A DNA stretch of 8,153 nucleotides from JBCDBL01 sp039183635 (GCA_039183635.1 JBCDBL010000152.1:1-8153), one strand, 5' to 3'; positions 1-6,841 are shown, counted from the first letter of the stretch. Notes: generated by a model from the sequence alone, not told the origin. Translations and numbers: made by a program.

Positions 1-159
1 CCCGGACGCCGATTTTCTCCAAGTCTTTGACTTGGTTAGAAAATCGAGCGATCCTGGATCTGGTGCAACAGATTTCAGACACGCGGAGACAGATCCCGGC
101 GCTAACACGCGCACGCCAAAACCTATGGGTTTTGGGCGCGTGTAACGTCCGGGATGACG
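1..159. repeat. Multi-hairpin palindromic intergenic repeat (MITE/REP-like), left end cut by the window
   Basis: Several nested inverted repeats are visible. Terminal arms at 1-8 (CCCGGACG) and 146-153 (CGTCCGGG) are exact complements. They enclose hairpin A (10-18 with 38-46 plus 19-24 with 30-35, a 15-bp stem with a TT bulge and a 5-nt loop), stem B (56-62 with 90-96, exact 7 bp) and hairpin C (105-112 with 136-143 plus 116-123 with 128-135, a 16-bp stem with an ACG bulge and TATG loop). The right edge continues as ATGAC, so the left edge probably begins with GTCAT just outside the window. Folded, it would form a closed multi-branch structure. I infer a non-coding interspersed repeat; no transposase is present. 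A structured RNA is the alternative. I see no gene and no convincing promoter between its end and the MATE start. Confidence 0.6.
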
Positions 160-290
160 GAACAACTCTGAATCTCAACAAGCCCTAAAGCAAAGCCGGC
201 GCCTCCACCTTATTTTTTAGGTTCTTCCATCGTTTAAATCTGATACATCCGCCGTTCGCGCCTCACATATCCCGGCGCGGGAGACCACCC

Positions 291-1676
291 ATGGCGGACA
301 CGTTGAACCTGAAAGCCGGCGGCGGCAAAGCCGCCTGGCGCACCGAATTTTTCGCGCTGATGAGCATCGGCGCGCCGATGGCGTTCACCCAGTTGATCCA
401 GTTTTCCATCAACACAGTCGATGTCCTGATGATCGGACGCCTCGGCCCGGAACCCCTCGCCGGCGCCGCGCTGGGGCTGGTGCTGTATTACGTTCTGTTC
501 GTCGCCGGGATGGGTCCGGCGATGGCGGTCTCGCCCATGGTGAGCCAGGCGCTTGGCGCTGATGCGGACGATACGCGCGATGCACGGCGGTCCGTCCGTA
601 TGGGGCTTTGGGTGGTCGGCATTGGCTCTTTGGCGCTTTCAACAATTTATCTGTTTGCAGAACAGCTCGCCCTGTTGCTGGGCCAACCCGCTTCAATTGC
701 GAAGTTGGCCGAGCCTTACGTGCTGGCGCTGGCGCCGGGACTGCCCTTCGCTCTGGGCGTCATCATCCTGCGCAATTTCCTCGCCGCAATCGATAGAACG
801 TTCGTACCGCTGCTCCTTATAATATTAACGACAGCTCTTAACGCGCTGCTGAACTATATTCTTATCTACGGTCACTGGGGCGCGCCGCGTCTGGAGCTTG
901 TGGGCGCCGGGCTCGCATCGTCGCTCGCCCATGCCGCAGGATTCGCCTTTCTCGCACTATATATACGGTATGAGAAAACAGCGCGCCGCTTCGACCTCTT
1001 TACGCGGTTCTTCAAGCCGGATTGGCCGCGCATTGGCGAGATTGTCCGCCTGGGCTGGCCGATCGGCGTAACGATTGGCTTCGAGGCGATGCTCTTCAAC
1101 GCCTGCCTGTTTCTCATGGGCCTTATCGGCGTTTATGAAGTGGCCGCCTATCAGGTGGCGGTGAACTTTGCGGCGCTCGCGTTCATGATGCCCCTGGGGC
1201 TGTCCATGGCGGGGGGCGTGCGCGTGGGCCTGATGGCGGGTGCGGAGAATGCGGCCGGCGTCCGTCGGGCGGCGGTGATGTCATTTGTCTGCTGCGTTAC
1301 GATCATTATGGTTTTCGCAATCCCCGCCATGTTTGCGCCCCAGGCCATCGGAAACATCTATCTTGATGCAAACGACCCGGACAATGAAATTGTGCTTGGT
1401 CTTGTCGCATTGTTCATACCGATCGCCGGCGCATTTGCGGTGTTTGACGCCGCCCAAGTGTCGGCCGCTCAGGCTTTGCGCGGCTTAAAAGATGTACGCA
1501 TACCAATGATCATCACCGGCGTCAGCTATTGGGCGATCGGGTTTCCCGTGGCGGCGGGCCTTGGGTTGATGACGCCGCTGGGCGCTGTCGGCGTATGGTA
1601 CGGCCTTTTGTTGAGCCTTGCAGCGGCGGCCTTGATGCTGTCTTTGCGGCTTTGGTGGATTACACGGGGGGATTGA
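291..1676 (+). CDS. MATE-family multidrug efflux antiporter (NorM-like)
   Basis: Inner-membrane antiporter of the multidrug and toxic compound extrusion family, expected to export cationic drugs or metabolites against Na+ or H+. The protein is 461 residues, the normal length, with about 12 hydrophobic segments in two six-helix halves. A short polar N-terminus leads into TM1, which contains VDVLMIGRLG. Acidic residues D44 (TM1), E265 (GFEAMLF, TM7) and D386 (FDAAQ, TM10) fall where D36, E255 and D371 of Vibrio NorM bind the coupling cation. The C-lobe signature RGLKDVRIP followed by YWAIGFP (about 397-419) is also typical. The ATG start is chosen because GGGAG lies 7 nt upstream and the N-terminus aligns with the family. 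It stands alone on the + strand; the next gene converges from the other strand 4 nt beyond its stop. Substrate cannot be read from the sequence. The family call is secure. Confidence 0.95.
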   Translation: MADTLNLKAGGGKAAWRTEFFALMSIGAPMAFTQLIQFSINTVDVLMIGRLGPEPLAGAALGLVLYYVLFVAGMGPAMAVSPMVSQALGADADDTRDARRSVRMGLWVVGIGSLALSTIYLFAEQLALLLGQPASIAKLAEPYVLALAPGLPFALGVIILRNFLAAIDRTFVPLLLIILTTALNALLNYILIYGHWGAPRLELVGAGLASSLAHAAGFAFLALYIRYEKTARRFDLFTRFFKPDWPRIGEIVRLGWPIGVTIGFEAMLFNACLFLMGLIGVYEVAAYQVAVNFAALAFMMPLGLSMAGGVRVGLMAGAENAAGVRRAAVMSFVCCVTIIMVFAIPAMFAPQAIGNIYLDANDPDNEIVLGLVALFIPIAGAFAVFDAAQVSAAQALRGLKDVRIPMIITGVSYWAIGFPVAAGLGLMTPLGAVGVWYGLLLSLAAAALMLSLRLWWITRGD

Positions 1677-1680
1677 ACGG

Positions 1681-1890
1681 TCAGACCTCATCCAGCAAAT
1701 CGGCGGCCGTACAGCGCAATTGATTGCAGATACGCTGCAAAGTATCTATCGTAATGTTCTATTGGCCCAACTCGATCCGATTGACAGATGACTGATCAAG
1801 ACCGACACGCCGCCCAAACGCCGCTTGCGTAAGGTCGCCGCGGCGCAGCCTTATATTCTTCGCCAAGGTTGTTCTAAAATCATTCGCCAC
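1681..1890 (-). pseudogene. Small Xre-family HTH regulator interrupted by an in-frame TAG
   Basis: Reading the - strand from a GTG at 1888-1890 gives a short Cro/C1-type helix-turn-helix protein. It runs VANDFRTTLAKNIRLRRGD, then LTQAAFGRRVGLDQSSVNR, then IELGQ. A TAG follows (1759-1761, codon 44), after which the same frame continues NITIDTLQRICNQLRCTAAD, then LLDEV and TGA (1681-1683). The pattern LTQ..F..RVGLDQS.VNRIE.G..N.T.DTL..I...L.C...DLL is the standard Xre fold, so both halves belong together. The TAG sits where Gln or a similar residue is usual, so one C-to-T change of CAG would explain it. AAAAGGG lies 4 nt before the GTG; the frame is closed upstream by TAA, so no longer start exists. 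It converges on the MATE gene. I infer a pseudogene. A truncated 43-residue product ending after the recognition helix, amber suppression or a sequencing error remain possible. Confidence 0.75.
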
Positions 1891-1921
1891 AAAGCCCTTT
1901 TGGCGAAGGAATTATGGATAT

Positions 1922-1944
1922 ATGCATAAAATGCACATACGCAT
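1922..1944. promoter_or_regulatory. Possible operator of the Xre gene: three ATGCAT-like repeats
   Basis: An AT-rich patch carries ATGCAT (1922-1927), ATGCAC (1931-1936) and ACGCAT (1939-1944), spaced 9 and 8 nt apart, 32-54 nt upstream of the GTG start of the Xre gene. On the - strand a CATAAT (1911-1916) between these repeats and the start could be a -10 box, but I see no good -35. Small Xre proteins often bind repeats like these in their own promoters. This is inference from position and repetition only. Confidence 0.25.
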
Positions 1945-1958
1945 AAACTGTCAGCGGT

Positions 1959-2066
1959 TTCTAGAGCACGTCTCATTTAATTGGATTCACACGACGTGCT
2001 CTAGGTCTTTGTTTGCACGTGTCTTTTCCGCAAAACCGGTATCCACTTTTGCGCGACACGCTCTAA
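1959..2066. repeat. RIME-like intergenic mosaic repeat with two large palindromes
   Basis: About 108 bp containing two palindromes. The first is an exact 12-bp inverted repeat, CTAGAGCACGTC (1961-1972) and GACGTGCTCTAG (1993-2004), with a 20-nt loop. The second is an imperfect hairpin, CGTGTC (2018-2023) with GACACG (2055-2060), plus CGCAAAA (2029-2035) with TTTTGCG (2047-2053), closed by a loop beginning CCGGTATCCAC. The outer ends TAGAGC (1962-1967) and GCTCTA (2060-2065) are also complementary. The AAAACCGG..TCCACTTTT core and the two-palindrome layout of roughly this length match the Rhizobium intergenic mosaic element type (RIME) as I know it. The 70 bases between it and the Xre gene hold only the ATGCAT-like repeats. 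Confidence 0.7.
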
Positions 2067-2237
2067 ATGGCGAAAGGCAGAACGGGATCATCTTTGGAAC
2101 CCCCAAAGTCAGCCGACAAAGCCGAGATATTTTCCCCCGAAGCATTGCATGCCGCAGGCTTGTTCGACCTCATAAACAATAAAAAAATACAAGGCGAACT
2201 GCTGGTCCTACTTGCCAGCCTGGCGCAGAGAGACTGA
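2067..2237 (+). CDS. Possible 56-residue protein or gene remnant next to the RIME-like repeat
   Basis: An open frame from ATG at 2067 to TGA at 2235-2237 gives 56 residues. The first half is polar (MAKGRTGSSLEPPKSADKAE) and the second is an amphipathic, leucine-rich stretch (LFDLINNKKIQGELLVLLAS). It ends 9 nt before the hydrolase start. There is no ribosome site: the bases just upstream belong to the RIME-like repeat, and an in-frame TAA directly precedes the ATG. The C-terminal pattern recalls the helix that follows the HTH in longer Xre-type regulators, so it may be the tail of a regulator whose front part was lost when the repeat moved in. That link is weak. It may equally be non-coding. 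Confidence 0.3.
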   Translation: MAKGRTGSSLEPPKSADKAEIFSPEALHAAGLFDLINNKKIQGELLVLLASLAQRD

Positions 2238-2246
2238 ACTAAAGTC

Positions 2247-3179
2247 ATGCAGCCGCATCTTGTACAAGCCAATGGAATAAACCTCGCCCTGTACGAAGAA
2301 GGCGAAGGGTTCCCTGTCGTGCTCTGCCATGGTTGGCCGGACCTCGCCCACGCCTGGAAGAACCAGCTGCCGGCGCTCGCCGCCGCAGGGTTTCGCGCCA
2401 TCGCCCCGGACCAGCGCGGTTACGGTCTGTCCGATGCGCCGGCGGAGGTCGAGGCCTATGACATTCATCGCCTGACGGATGATATGGCGGGCCTGCTGGA
2501 CGCCCTTGATCTGGAGCGCGCCGTCTTTGCAGGTCACGATTGGGGCGGCATCGTCGTGTGGCACATGGCGATGCTGCACCCGGACCGGGTCGCCGGGGTG
2601 ATCGGCGTCAACACGCCCCACATCGCGCGCCCCGCGTTCGATCCGATGGAGATTTTCATCGCCGCCGCCGGGCCGAACCATTACTGGGCCGAGCACCAGC
2701 CCCCGGGCAAGGCCGAAGCCGTCTACGGCGCGGACGTGGAAAAATTCGTCCAGTATTTCTTCCGTCCGCCTCCGGATATCGCCATGACGCCGCCGCCGGA
2801 GGCCTATCATTTCCTGCTTAATCTTCCGAAGTTCAAGGGCGCGCCGGCGGACAGCCTTGTCATGCCTGAGGAGGATTACCGGTTTCACGTTGAAACCTAT
2901 AAGCGCACCGGCTTTACCGGCGGGCTCAACTGGTACCGCAATTCAAAGCGCAATTGGGAGCTGATGGAAAGCGTCGATCATCACATCGACAAACCGGCCC
3001 TGATGATCACGGCGGAGCTTGATATTTTTTCAAAGCCGGAATTCGCCGACGGCATGGCCGCCCTCGTCCCCGACCTTGAAACCCACATGATCAAAGGCTG
3101 CGGCCACTGGACCACGTGGGAAAAGCCGAAAGAGCTGAACGCTCTGATGGCGGACTGGCTGGCGCGGCGGTTCGGTTAG
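2247..3179 (+). CDS. Alpha/beta-hydrolase, epoxide hydrolase type
   Basis: Soluble 310-residue alpha/beta-hydrolase predicted to open epoxides to diols. Order of motifs: oxyanion-hole HGWP at 28-31; RGYGLSD at 57-63; nucleophile elbow GHDWGG with the catalytic Asp at 98; a cap region with a Y-W-A-E-H-Q-P-P-G segment at 147-154 and GGLNWYRNSKRNW at 225-237, whose Y230 is the expected ring-opening tyrosine; acid Asp at about 259 (ITAELDIF); and the general-base His at 287 (GCGHWTTWEKP). An Asp nucleophile with cap tyrosines fits epoxide hydrolases; haloalkane dehalogenases and fluoroacetate dehalogenases also use Asp but lack the tyrosine pair, so they are less likely. The ATG at 2247 is the only start before the first beta strand, but its ribosome site is weak. 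It converges with the sulfhydrylase gene, 55 nt from stop to stop. The physiological substrate is unknown. Confidence 0.9.
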   Translation: MQPHLVQANGINLALYEEGEGFPVVLCHGWPDLAHAWKNQLPALAAAGFRAIAPDQRGYGLSDAPAEVEAYDIHRLTDDMAGLLDALDLERAVFAGHDWGGIVVWHMAMLHPDRVAGVIGVNTPHIARPAFDPMEIFIAAAGPNHYWAEHQPPGKAEAVYGADVEKFVQYFFRPPPDIAMTPPPEAYHFLLNLPKFKGAPADSLVMPEEDYRFHVETYKRTGFTGGLNWYRNSKRNWELMESVDHHIDKPALMITAELDIFSKPEFADGMAALVPDLETHMIKGCGHWTTWEKPKELNALMADWLARRFG

Positions 3180-3234
3180 ACCGCATTTTCAAAAAGCGGG
3201 AACCGAACCGCATACACTTCGCCTGGACGTGCTT

Positions 3235-4524
3235 TTAGGCGGACGCCAGCGCCTGATCCAAATCGGCGATGATGTCCTCGGCGTTCTCGATGCCGACGGA
3301 AACGCGGACCACATCCGGTCCGGCGCCCGCAGCTTTCTTTTGCTCATCCGTCAGCTGACGGTGGGTTGTCGACGCCGGGTGGATGATGAGGCTTTTTGCA
3401 TCGCCGATATTGGCCAGATGCGAGAGCAGCTTCGTTCCGTTGACGACCTTCACTCCGGCCTCATATCCGCCCTTCACGCCGAAAGTGAACACTGCGCCGG
3501 CGCCCTTCGGGGCGTATTTCCTTGAAATCGCGTGGTTCGGATCCTCCTCCAGACCGGAATACGAGACCCAGTCGACCTTGTCATGGCCTTTGAGGAAGGT
3601 TGCGACTTTCAGCGCGTTTTCGCAATGGCGCTCCATGCGCAGGTGCAGGGTTTCAATCCCCTGGATGATCTGAAAGGCGTTGAACGGCGAGATCGCCGGG
3701 CCGAGGGCGCGCAGGCCAAGCACGCGGCAGGCGATGGCGAAGGTGATCGGTCCAAAGGTGGGGTAAAACTCAATACCGTGATAATCGGCGTTCGCCTCTA
3801 CCAAATGCTTGAACCGGGCGTCGGCTGACCAGTCGAAATTGCCGCCGTCGACGATGATCCCGCCAAGAGACGTGCCGTGTCCGCCCAAAAACTTTGTCAG
3901 GGAATGGACGACGATATTGGCGCCGTGCTCAAACGGCCGGCAGAGATAAGGGGAGGCCATCGTATTGTCGACGACGAGGGGGACGCCCGCCTCCTTGGCG
4001 ATGGCGGCGATGGCGCCGATGTCCGTCATGGCGCCGGCGGGATTTGCGAAGCTTTCGATGAAGATCGCCTTGGTTTTATCCGTCATCGCTGCTTTGAAGC
4101 TCGCCGGGTCCTTGGCGTCGGCCCAATCGACCTCCCAGCCGAAACGCTTGAAGGCGTGGTCGAACTGATTGACGGAGCCGCCGTAAAGCTGCCGCGCCGC
4201 GACATAGCGGTCGCCGGGCTCCAGAAGCGTGTGCAGCACCACAAGCTGCGCCGCATGGCCGGACGCAACGGCGAGCGCCGCCGAGCCGCCTTCAAGGGCA
4301 GCGACGCGCTGCTCCAGCGCGTCCTGGGTGGGGTTCATAATTCGCGAGTAGACATTGCCGAATTCTTGCAGATTGAACAGGCGCGCGGCGTGATCGACAT
4401 TATCGAACGCGTACCCCACGGTCTGATGAATGGGGATTGCTCTTGCGTTCGTCGCAGGGTCCGGCTGCGTGCCGGCGTGGATGGCGTTGGTTTCAAATTT
4501 ATAGTTTGGGGCTTCTTCGGTCAT
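3235..4524 (-). CDS. metY: O-acetylhomoserine sulfhydrylase / aminocarboxypropyltransferase (PLP enzyme)
   Basis: Cytosolic PLP enzyme of the Cys/Met-metabolism family that joins O-acetylhomoserine with sulfide (or methanethiol) to make homocysteine (or methionine). The length of 429 residues is typical of the MetY branch; cystathionine synthases and lyases are nearer 380-400. Key sites: YSRIMNPT at 59-66, phosphate-binding ASGHAA at 87-92, D186 in VVDNT that pairs with the pyridine nitrogen, PLP lysine K211 in HSLTKFLGGHG, and PASTTHRQLT near the C-terminus with the carboxylate-binding Arg. The N-terminal ETNAIHAGTQPDPATNARA is characteristic of MetY. The ATG has GGAG 6 nt upstream. It follows the MAPEG gene on the same strand after 138 nt, with a hairpin between, so it probably has its own transcript. 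I found no SAM-II riboswitch in its leader. An O-succinylhomoserine-using homologue is the main alternative. Confidence 0.92.
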   Translation of the reverse strand: MTEEAPNYKFETNAIHAGTQPDPATNARAIPIHQTVGYAFDNVDHAARLFNLQEFGNVYSRIMNPTQDALEQRVAALEGGSAALAVASGHAAQLVVLHTLLEPGDRYVAARQLYGGSVNQFDHAFKRFGWEVDWADAKDPASFKAAMTDKTKAIFIESFANPAGAMTDIGAIAAIAKEAGVPLVVDNTMASPYLCRPFEHGANIVVHSLTKFLGGHGTSLGGIIVDGGNFDWSADARFKHLVEANADYHGIEFYPTFGPITFAIACRVLGLRALGPAISPFNAFQIIQGIETLHLRMERHCENALKVATFLKGHDKVDWVSYSGLEEDPNHAISRKYAPKGAGAVFTFGVKGGYEAGVKVVNGTKLLSHLANIGDAKSLIIHPASTTHRQLTDEQKKAAGAGPDVVRVSVGIENAEDIIADLDQALASA

Positions 4525-4625
4525 GGCTGTCTCCAGAAAACAATCTCGGGGGGCTGACGTGTCCTAAGGGGCCGTCGGCGAAAGCGCAACGATGACTTGT
4601 AGCTCGGAATATAAAAATTTCGTAA

Positions 4626-4650
4626 TCCGGCGCACGCCAAACGCGCCGGA
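4626..4650 (-). terminator. Probable terminator of the MAPEG gene
   Basis: TCCGGCGC (4626-4633) and GCGCCGGA (4643-4650) form an exact 8-bp GC-rich stem with a 9-nt loop, 12 nt past the MAPEG stop. On the - strand it is followed by TTACGAAATTTTT, so the T-run starts some 8 nt after the stem, which is not ideal. The same AT-rich stretch could also contribute to a promoter of the downstream sulfhydrylase gene. Confidence 0.45.
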
Positions 4651-4662
4651 CCGGAGCGGCGC

Positions 4663-5076
4663 TTAAAACAGCAGCACAGCGCGCGTGACGAGGATCGCCG
4701 AAAGAATAAGACCTGTAAGATATGTGCCCGCCGCGCCGATTTGCTTTAGAAGATTGGCCTCATAGACGCTGCCGCCGGTGAGAATGCCGATGGCGTGGAT
4801 ATACCGCGAGGCGACGGCGGCGAACATCAGGACGACGATCCATGTCGACATCAGCGCCGGAATAGCAAGCCCGATCGCCAGGATCATCAGCGACAGCATC
4901 GGCACGTACTCCACGCAATTGCCGTGGGCGCGAATGGCTTTGCGCAGCGCGCTTTTCGGGTCCGCCTCCGCCTCGTGCTGGGTGATCGCCACGGAGCGGC
5001 GTTCACGCGAGACATTGGCGCCGAGAAGAAAGACAAGTATGCCGAGCAACCCAACCGACAACAACGCATAACCCAT
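4663..5076 (-). CDS. MAPEG-family membrane protein
   Basis: A 137-residue membrane protein of the MAPEG family (membrane-associated proteins in eicosanoid and glutathione metabolism). Many members are glutathione transferases or peroxidases; bacterial ones are mostly untested. Four hydrophobic segments are visible, at about 3-21, 58-76, 77-97 and 112-136. The family signature RAHGNCVEYVP is at 49-59 (R, H, N, E and P conserved) and a second basic site SRYIHAIGI at 90-98. The polar loop 22-48 lies between TM1 and TM2, as expected. The ATG is well supported by AAGGAG 7 nt upstream. It is followed by a hairpin and then the sulfhydrylase gene. Whether it binds glutathione cannot be decided from sequence. 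Confidence 0.9.
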   Translation of the reverse strand: MGYALLSVGLLGILVFLLGANVSRERRSVAITQHEAEADPKSALRKAIRAHGNCVEYVPMLSLMILAIGLAIPALMSTWIVVLMFAAVASRYIHAIGILTGGSVYEANLLKQIGAAGTYLTGLILSAILVTRAVLLF

Positions 5077-5249
5077 GGCGCAACTCCTTTATTTCACTGA
5101 CAAATCGCTACCGCTATTTTGGCCTTAAAACAAGCGCATGTCATTGATCAGAGTCTGTTCGAAATTTGCACTGAACACGCATTTTCCCCTGTGCTTGCAG
5201 TGAGGGCGGTTGCATATGGAAAGGCGCGAACCGAATGCTTGACCAGGTT

Positions 5250-5272
5250 CCCTCTCCCCTTCGGGAAGAGGG
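5250..5272. repeat. CCCTCTCCCC-type palindromic intergenic repeat
   Basis: CCCTCTCCCC (5250-5259) and GGGAAGAGGG (5263-5272) pair at 9 of 10 positions around a TTC loop, followed by TTAGAGGGAGAGG. Hairpins of this sequence type are scattered through many alphaproteobacterial genomes. It lies in the roughly 300-nt space between the isomerase stop and the MAPEG start. On the - strand no T-run follows it, so I do not call it an intrinsic terminator. The rest of that space shows no gene I can support and no clear promoter for the MAPEG gene. Confidence 0.6.
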
Positions 5273-5377
5273 TTAGAGGGAGAGGTAAGAGGCGGCCTCA
5301 CGCCAGGCGTCAGCTGTTACATGTCCGGTCGCCCTGCATATGGGAGAGATCGCCGGTGAAGCTTATGGAAAAGGCCG

Positions 5378-5989
5378 TCAGGCTGCGGACGAGCTGAGCA
5401 GCTCCTCCACCTGGCCAAGCCGGTCTTTGCCGAAGAACATTTCATCGCCCACGAAAAAAGTCGGCACGCCGAAGGCGCCGCGGGCCACCGCCTCATCTGT
5501 ATTTTCGATAAGCTTCTGTTTCACATCGATGTCTTGCGTCTTTGCGATAAGGTCCGCACCGTCAAGGCCCGCCCTGGTCATCGCGTCGGCCAGAACGTCA
5601 GGCTCGTCAAGCTTCAGCCCTTCCTCCCACATTTGGGTAAGGCCCGCCTCCACATAGGCCTGCAAGACGCCCGCCGCCTCCGCCGCAATCGCGCCGCGCA
5701 TCATCAGGAGGCTGTTGATCGGGAAATGGGGATTAAACTGAAATTTCGTCAGCCCGTGTTTTTCGATGAACCGCTGCACCTCCAAATGCTCGTAGTCAAG
5801 CTTGCCTTTAACGTCAGCGTAAGCGAACAGCGGCGAGCGGTTGCCCGTCGCCTTGAAAATGCCGCCGAGCAGGCAGGGGATGACCCTGAACGTCGCGCCG
5901 GTGCGCGCTTCTACGCCTTTAGCCGCCTTATAGGCGAGATAGACGTTCGGGCTTGCGAAATCGAAATAAAAGTCCACCGTTTGCGGCAT
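5378..5989 (-). CDS. 2-hydroxychromene-2-carboxylate isomerase / kappa-GST-like DsbA-fold protein
   Basis: A 203-residue soluble protein of the DsbA-fold class that includes NahD-type isomerases (glutathione-dependent step of naphthalene breakdown) and kappa-class glutathione transferases. The N-terminus has VDFYFDFASPNVYLAY with S13, the residue that activates glutathione in this family instead of the CxxC of true DsbA; no CxxC is present. A helical insert follows, with FNPHFPINSLLMMRG at 85-99 characteristic of the class. The cis-proline loop GAFGVPTFFVGDEMFFGKDR lies at 171-190. The ATG is set by GAGG 7 nt upstream, overlapping the SDR stop codon. The 9-nt gap to the SDR gene indicates one operon with translational coupling. 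No aromatic-degradation genes lie nearby, so the NahD reaction is unproven; a general glutathione-linked role is equally likely. Confidence 0.9.
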   Translation of the reverse strand: MPQTVDFYFDFASPNVYLAYKAAKGVEARTGATFRVIPCLLGGIFKATGNRSPLFAYADVKGKLDYEHLEVQRFIEKHGLTKFQFNPHFPINSLLMMRGAIAAEAAGVLQAYVEAGLTQMWEEGLKLDEPDVLADAMTRAGLDGADLIAKTQDIDVKQKLIENTDEAVARGAFGVPTFFVGDEMFFGKDRLGQVEELLSSSAA

Positions 5990-5998
5990 TTTACATCC

Positions 5999-6730
5999 TC
6001 ACCATTTTTCAGACCACGGCCGAAGGTCCAGCTCATGGGTCCAGGCCGTGCGCGGTTGCTTGTGGAGGGCGACATAGGCCGCCGCGATCGCCTCCGGCGC
6101 CAGCAGGGCGTCCCGGGCCTTCATCTCCTCCGCATTAGGGATCAGCTCACGGATAAACGCCGTATCGATGGCGCCGTCGATGACGGCGTGGGCGACGTGG
6201 ATGTTTTTCGGTCCCAGCTCCCGCGCCATGGATTGGGCGAGCGCCCTCAGGGCGTGCTTGGCGCCGGCGAAGGCGGAAAATCCCGCGCCGCCCCGGACGC
6301 TCGCCGTGGCGCCGGTAAAAATGATCGTGCCACGCTGACGCGGAACCATACGTTTGGCCGCCTCCCGCCCCATCAGGAACCCGGCGAAGGCCGCCATCTC
6401 CCACACTTTGCGATAGGTCCGGGACGTCGTTTCCAGAATGGAGAAATTGACGTTCGCGCCGATGTTGAAGACCGCGACGTCCAGCGGCGCGATCTCGGTC
6501 TCGATCTTCTCCACAAGGGCGACCATCTCGTCCTCGTCCCGGGCATCGGCGGGCAGGGCGACGGCGTCATGGCCGTCTTCACGTATGCTTTGGGCGAGCG
6601 CCTCCAACGCGTCGGCGTGGCGCGACCGGCGGACAAGGCAGGCGGTCATCCCCTCCGCCGCAAAGGCCCGGGCGACGGCGGCCCCCGTGGCGTCGCCGGC
6701 GCCGACCACAAGGCAGGCTGTGTCTGGCAT
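5999..6730 (-). CDS. SDR-family protein lacking the catalytic tyrosine
   Basis: A 243-residue Rossmann-fold protein of the short-chain dehydrogenase/reductase superfamily, normal in length. Residues 8-16 read VVGAGDATG, an altered form of the GxxxGxG dinucleotide loop with Ala at the middle Gly. NIGAN at 89-93 replaces NNAG. The active-site segment TGATASVRGGAGFSAFAGAK at 139-158 keeps the lysine (K158), but the tyrosine of YxxxK is F154, and Ala or Thr (141-142) sits near the usual serine. I recall related SDR proteins with the same FxxxAK form, so this may be a subfamily trait and not a lesion. Classical alcohol/ketone redox chemistry is therefore doubtful. The ATG has GAGG 6 nt upstream. 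It is the first gene of an operon with the isomerase gene; I see no clear promoter in the space before it. The cofactor preference is unclear. Confidence 0.9.
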   Translation of the reverse strand: MPDTACLVVGAGDATGAAVARAFAAEGMTACLVRRSRHADALEALAQSIREDGHDAVALPADARDEDEMVALVEKIETEIAPLDVAVFNIGANVNFSILETTSRTYRKVWEMAAFAGFLMGREAAKRMVPRQRGTIIFTGATASVRGGAGFSAFAGAKHALRALAQSMARELGPKNIHVAHAVIDGAIDTAFIRELIPNAEEMKARDALLAPEAIAAAYVALHKQPRTAWTHELDLRPWSEKW

Positions 6731-6841
6731 GTCTGACCTCGCAAGAATTCAAGACAAAAGCCTGTCACGGACCGGCGGCGCTCACAACGCCAATGCGCAG
6801 TTTGCGGACAGTGGAACGCAGAAGCGCGGAAGGTTGCACAG

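Noticed and set aside
1738..1890. Recoding of the TAG as pyrrolysine
   Set aside because: Pyrrolysine is confined to particular archaea and bacteria with methylamine enzymes; a regulator in this setting gives no reason to expect it. A simple nonsense mutation explains the data.
1922..2182. 86-codon + strand frame
   Set aside because: It runs through the ATGCAT-like repeats and the RIME-like repeat in a frame that gives no sensible protein and has no ribosome site.
2208..2888. 226-codon - strand frame
   Set aside because: Antisense shadow of the epoxide hydrolase gene, with no recognisable domain.
3181..3199. Symmetric hairpin CCGC...GCGG between the converging hydrolase and sulfhydrylase genes
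   Set aside because: The position suits a bidirectional terminator, but the stem has only 4 GC pairs plus a mismatch and no following T-run on either strand.
3877..4557. 226-codon + strand frame
   Set aside because: Antisense to the PLP-enzyme gene; low-complexity Asp/Gly/Arg composition and no motif.
4629..4640. GCGCACGCCAAA shared with the left-edge repeat (109-120)
   Set aside because: A single shared 12-mer is expected by chance in a window this size, and the flanking stems differ.
4525..4662. Possible SAM-II or other SAM-sensing riboswitch before the O-acetylhomoserine sulfhydrylase gene
   Set aside because: Common upstream of met genes in alphaproteobacteria, but the leader lacks the conserved SAM-II sequence blocks and pseudoknot pairing I would expect.
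5534..6736. 400-codon open frame on the + strand
   Set aside because: It is antisense to the isomerase and SDR genes, both of which have clear family motifs and ribosome sites. Its translation is Arg/Gly/His-rich without any domain, typical of the opposite strand of GC-rich genes.
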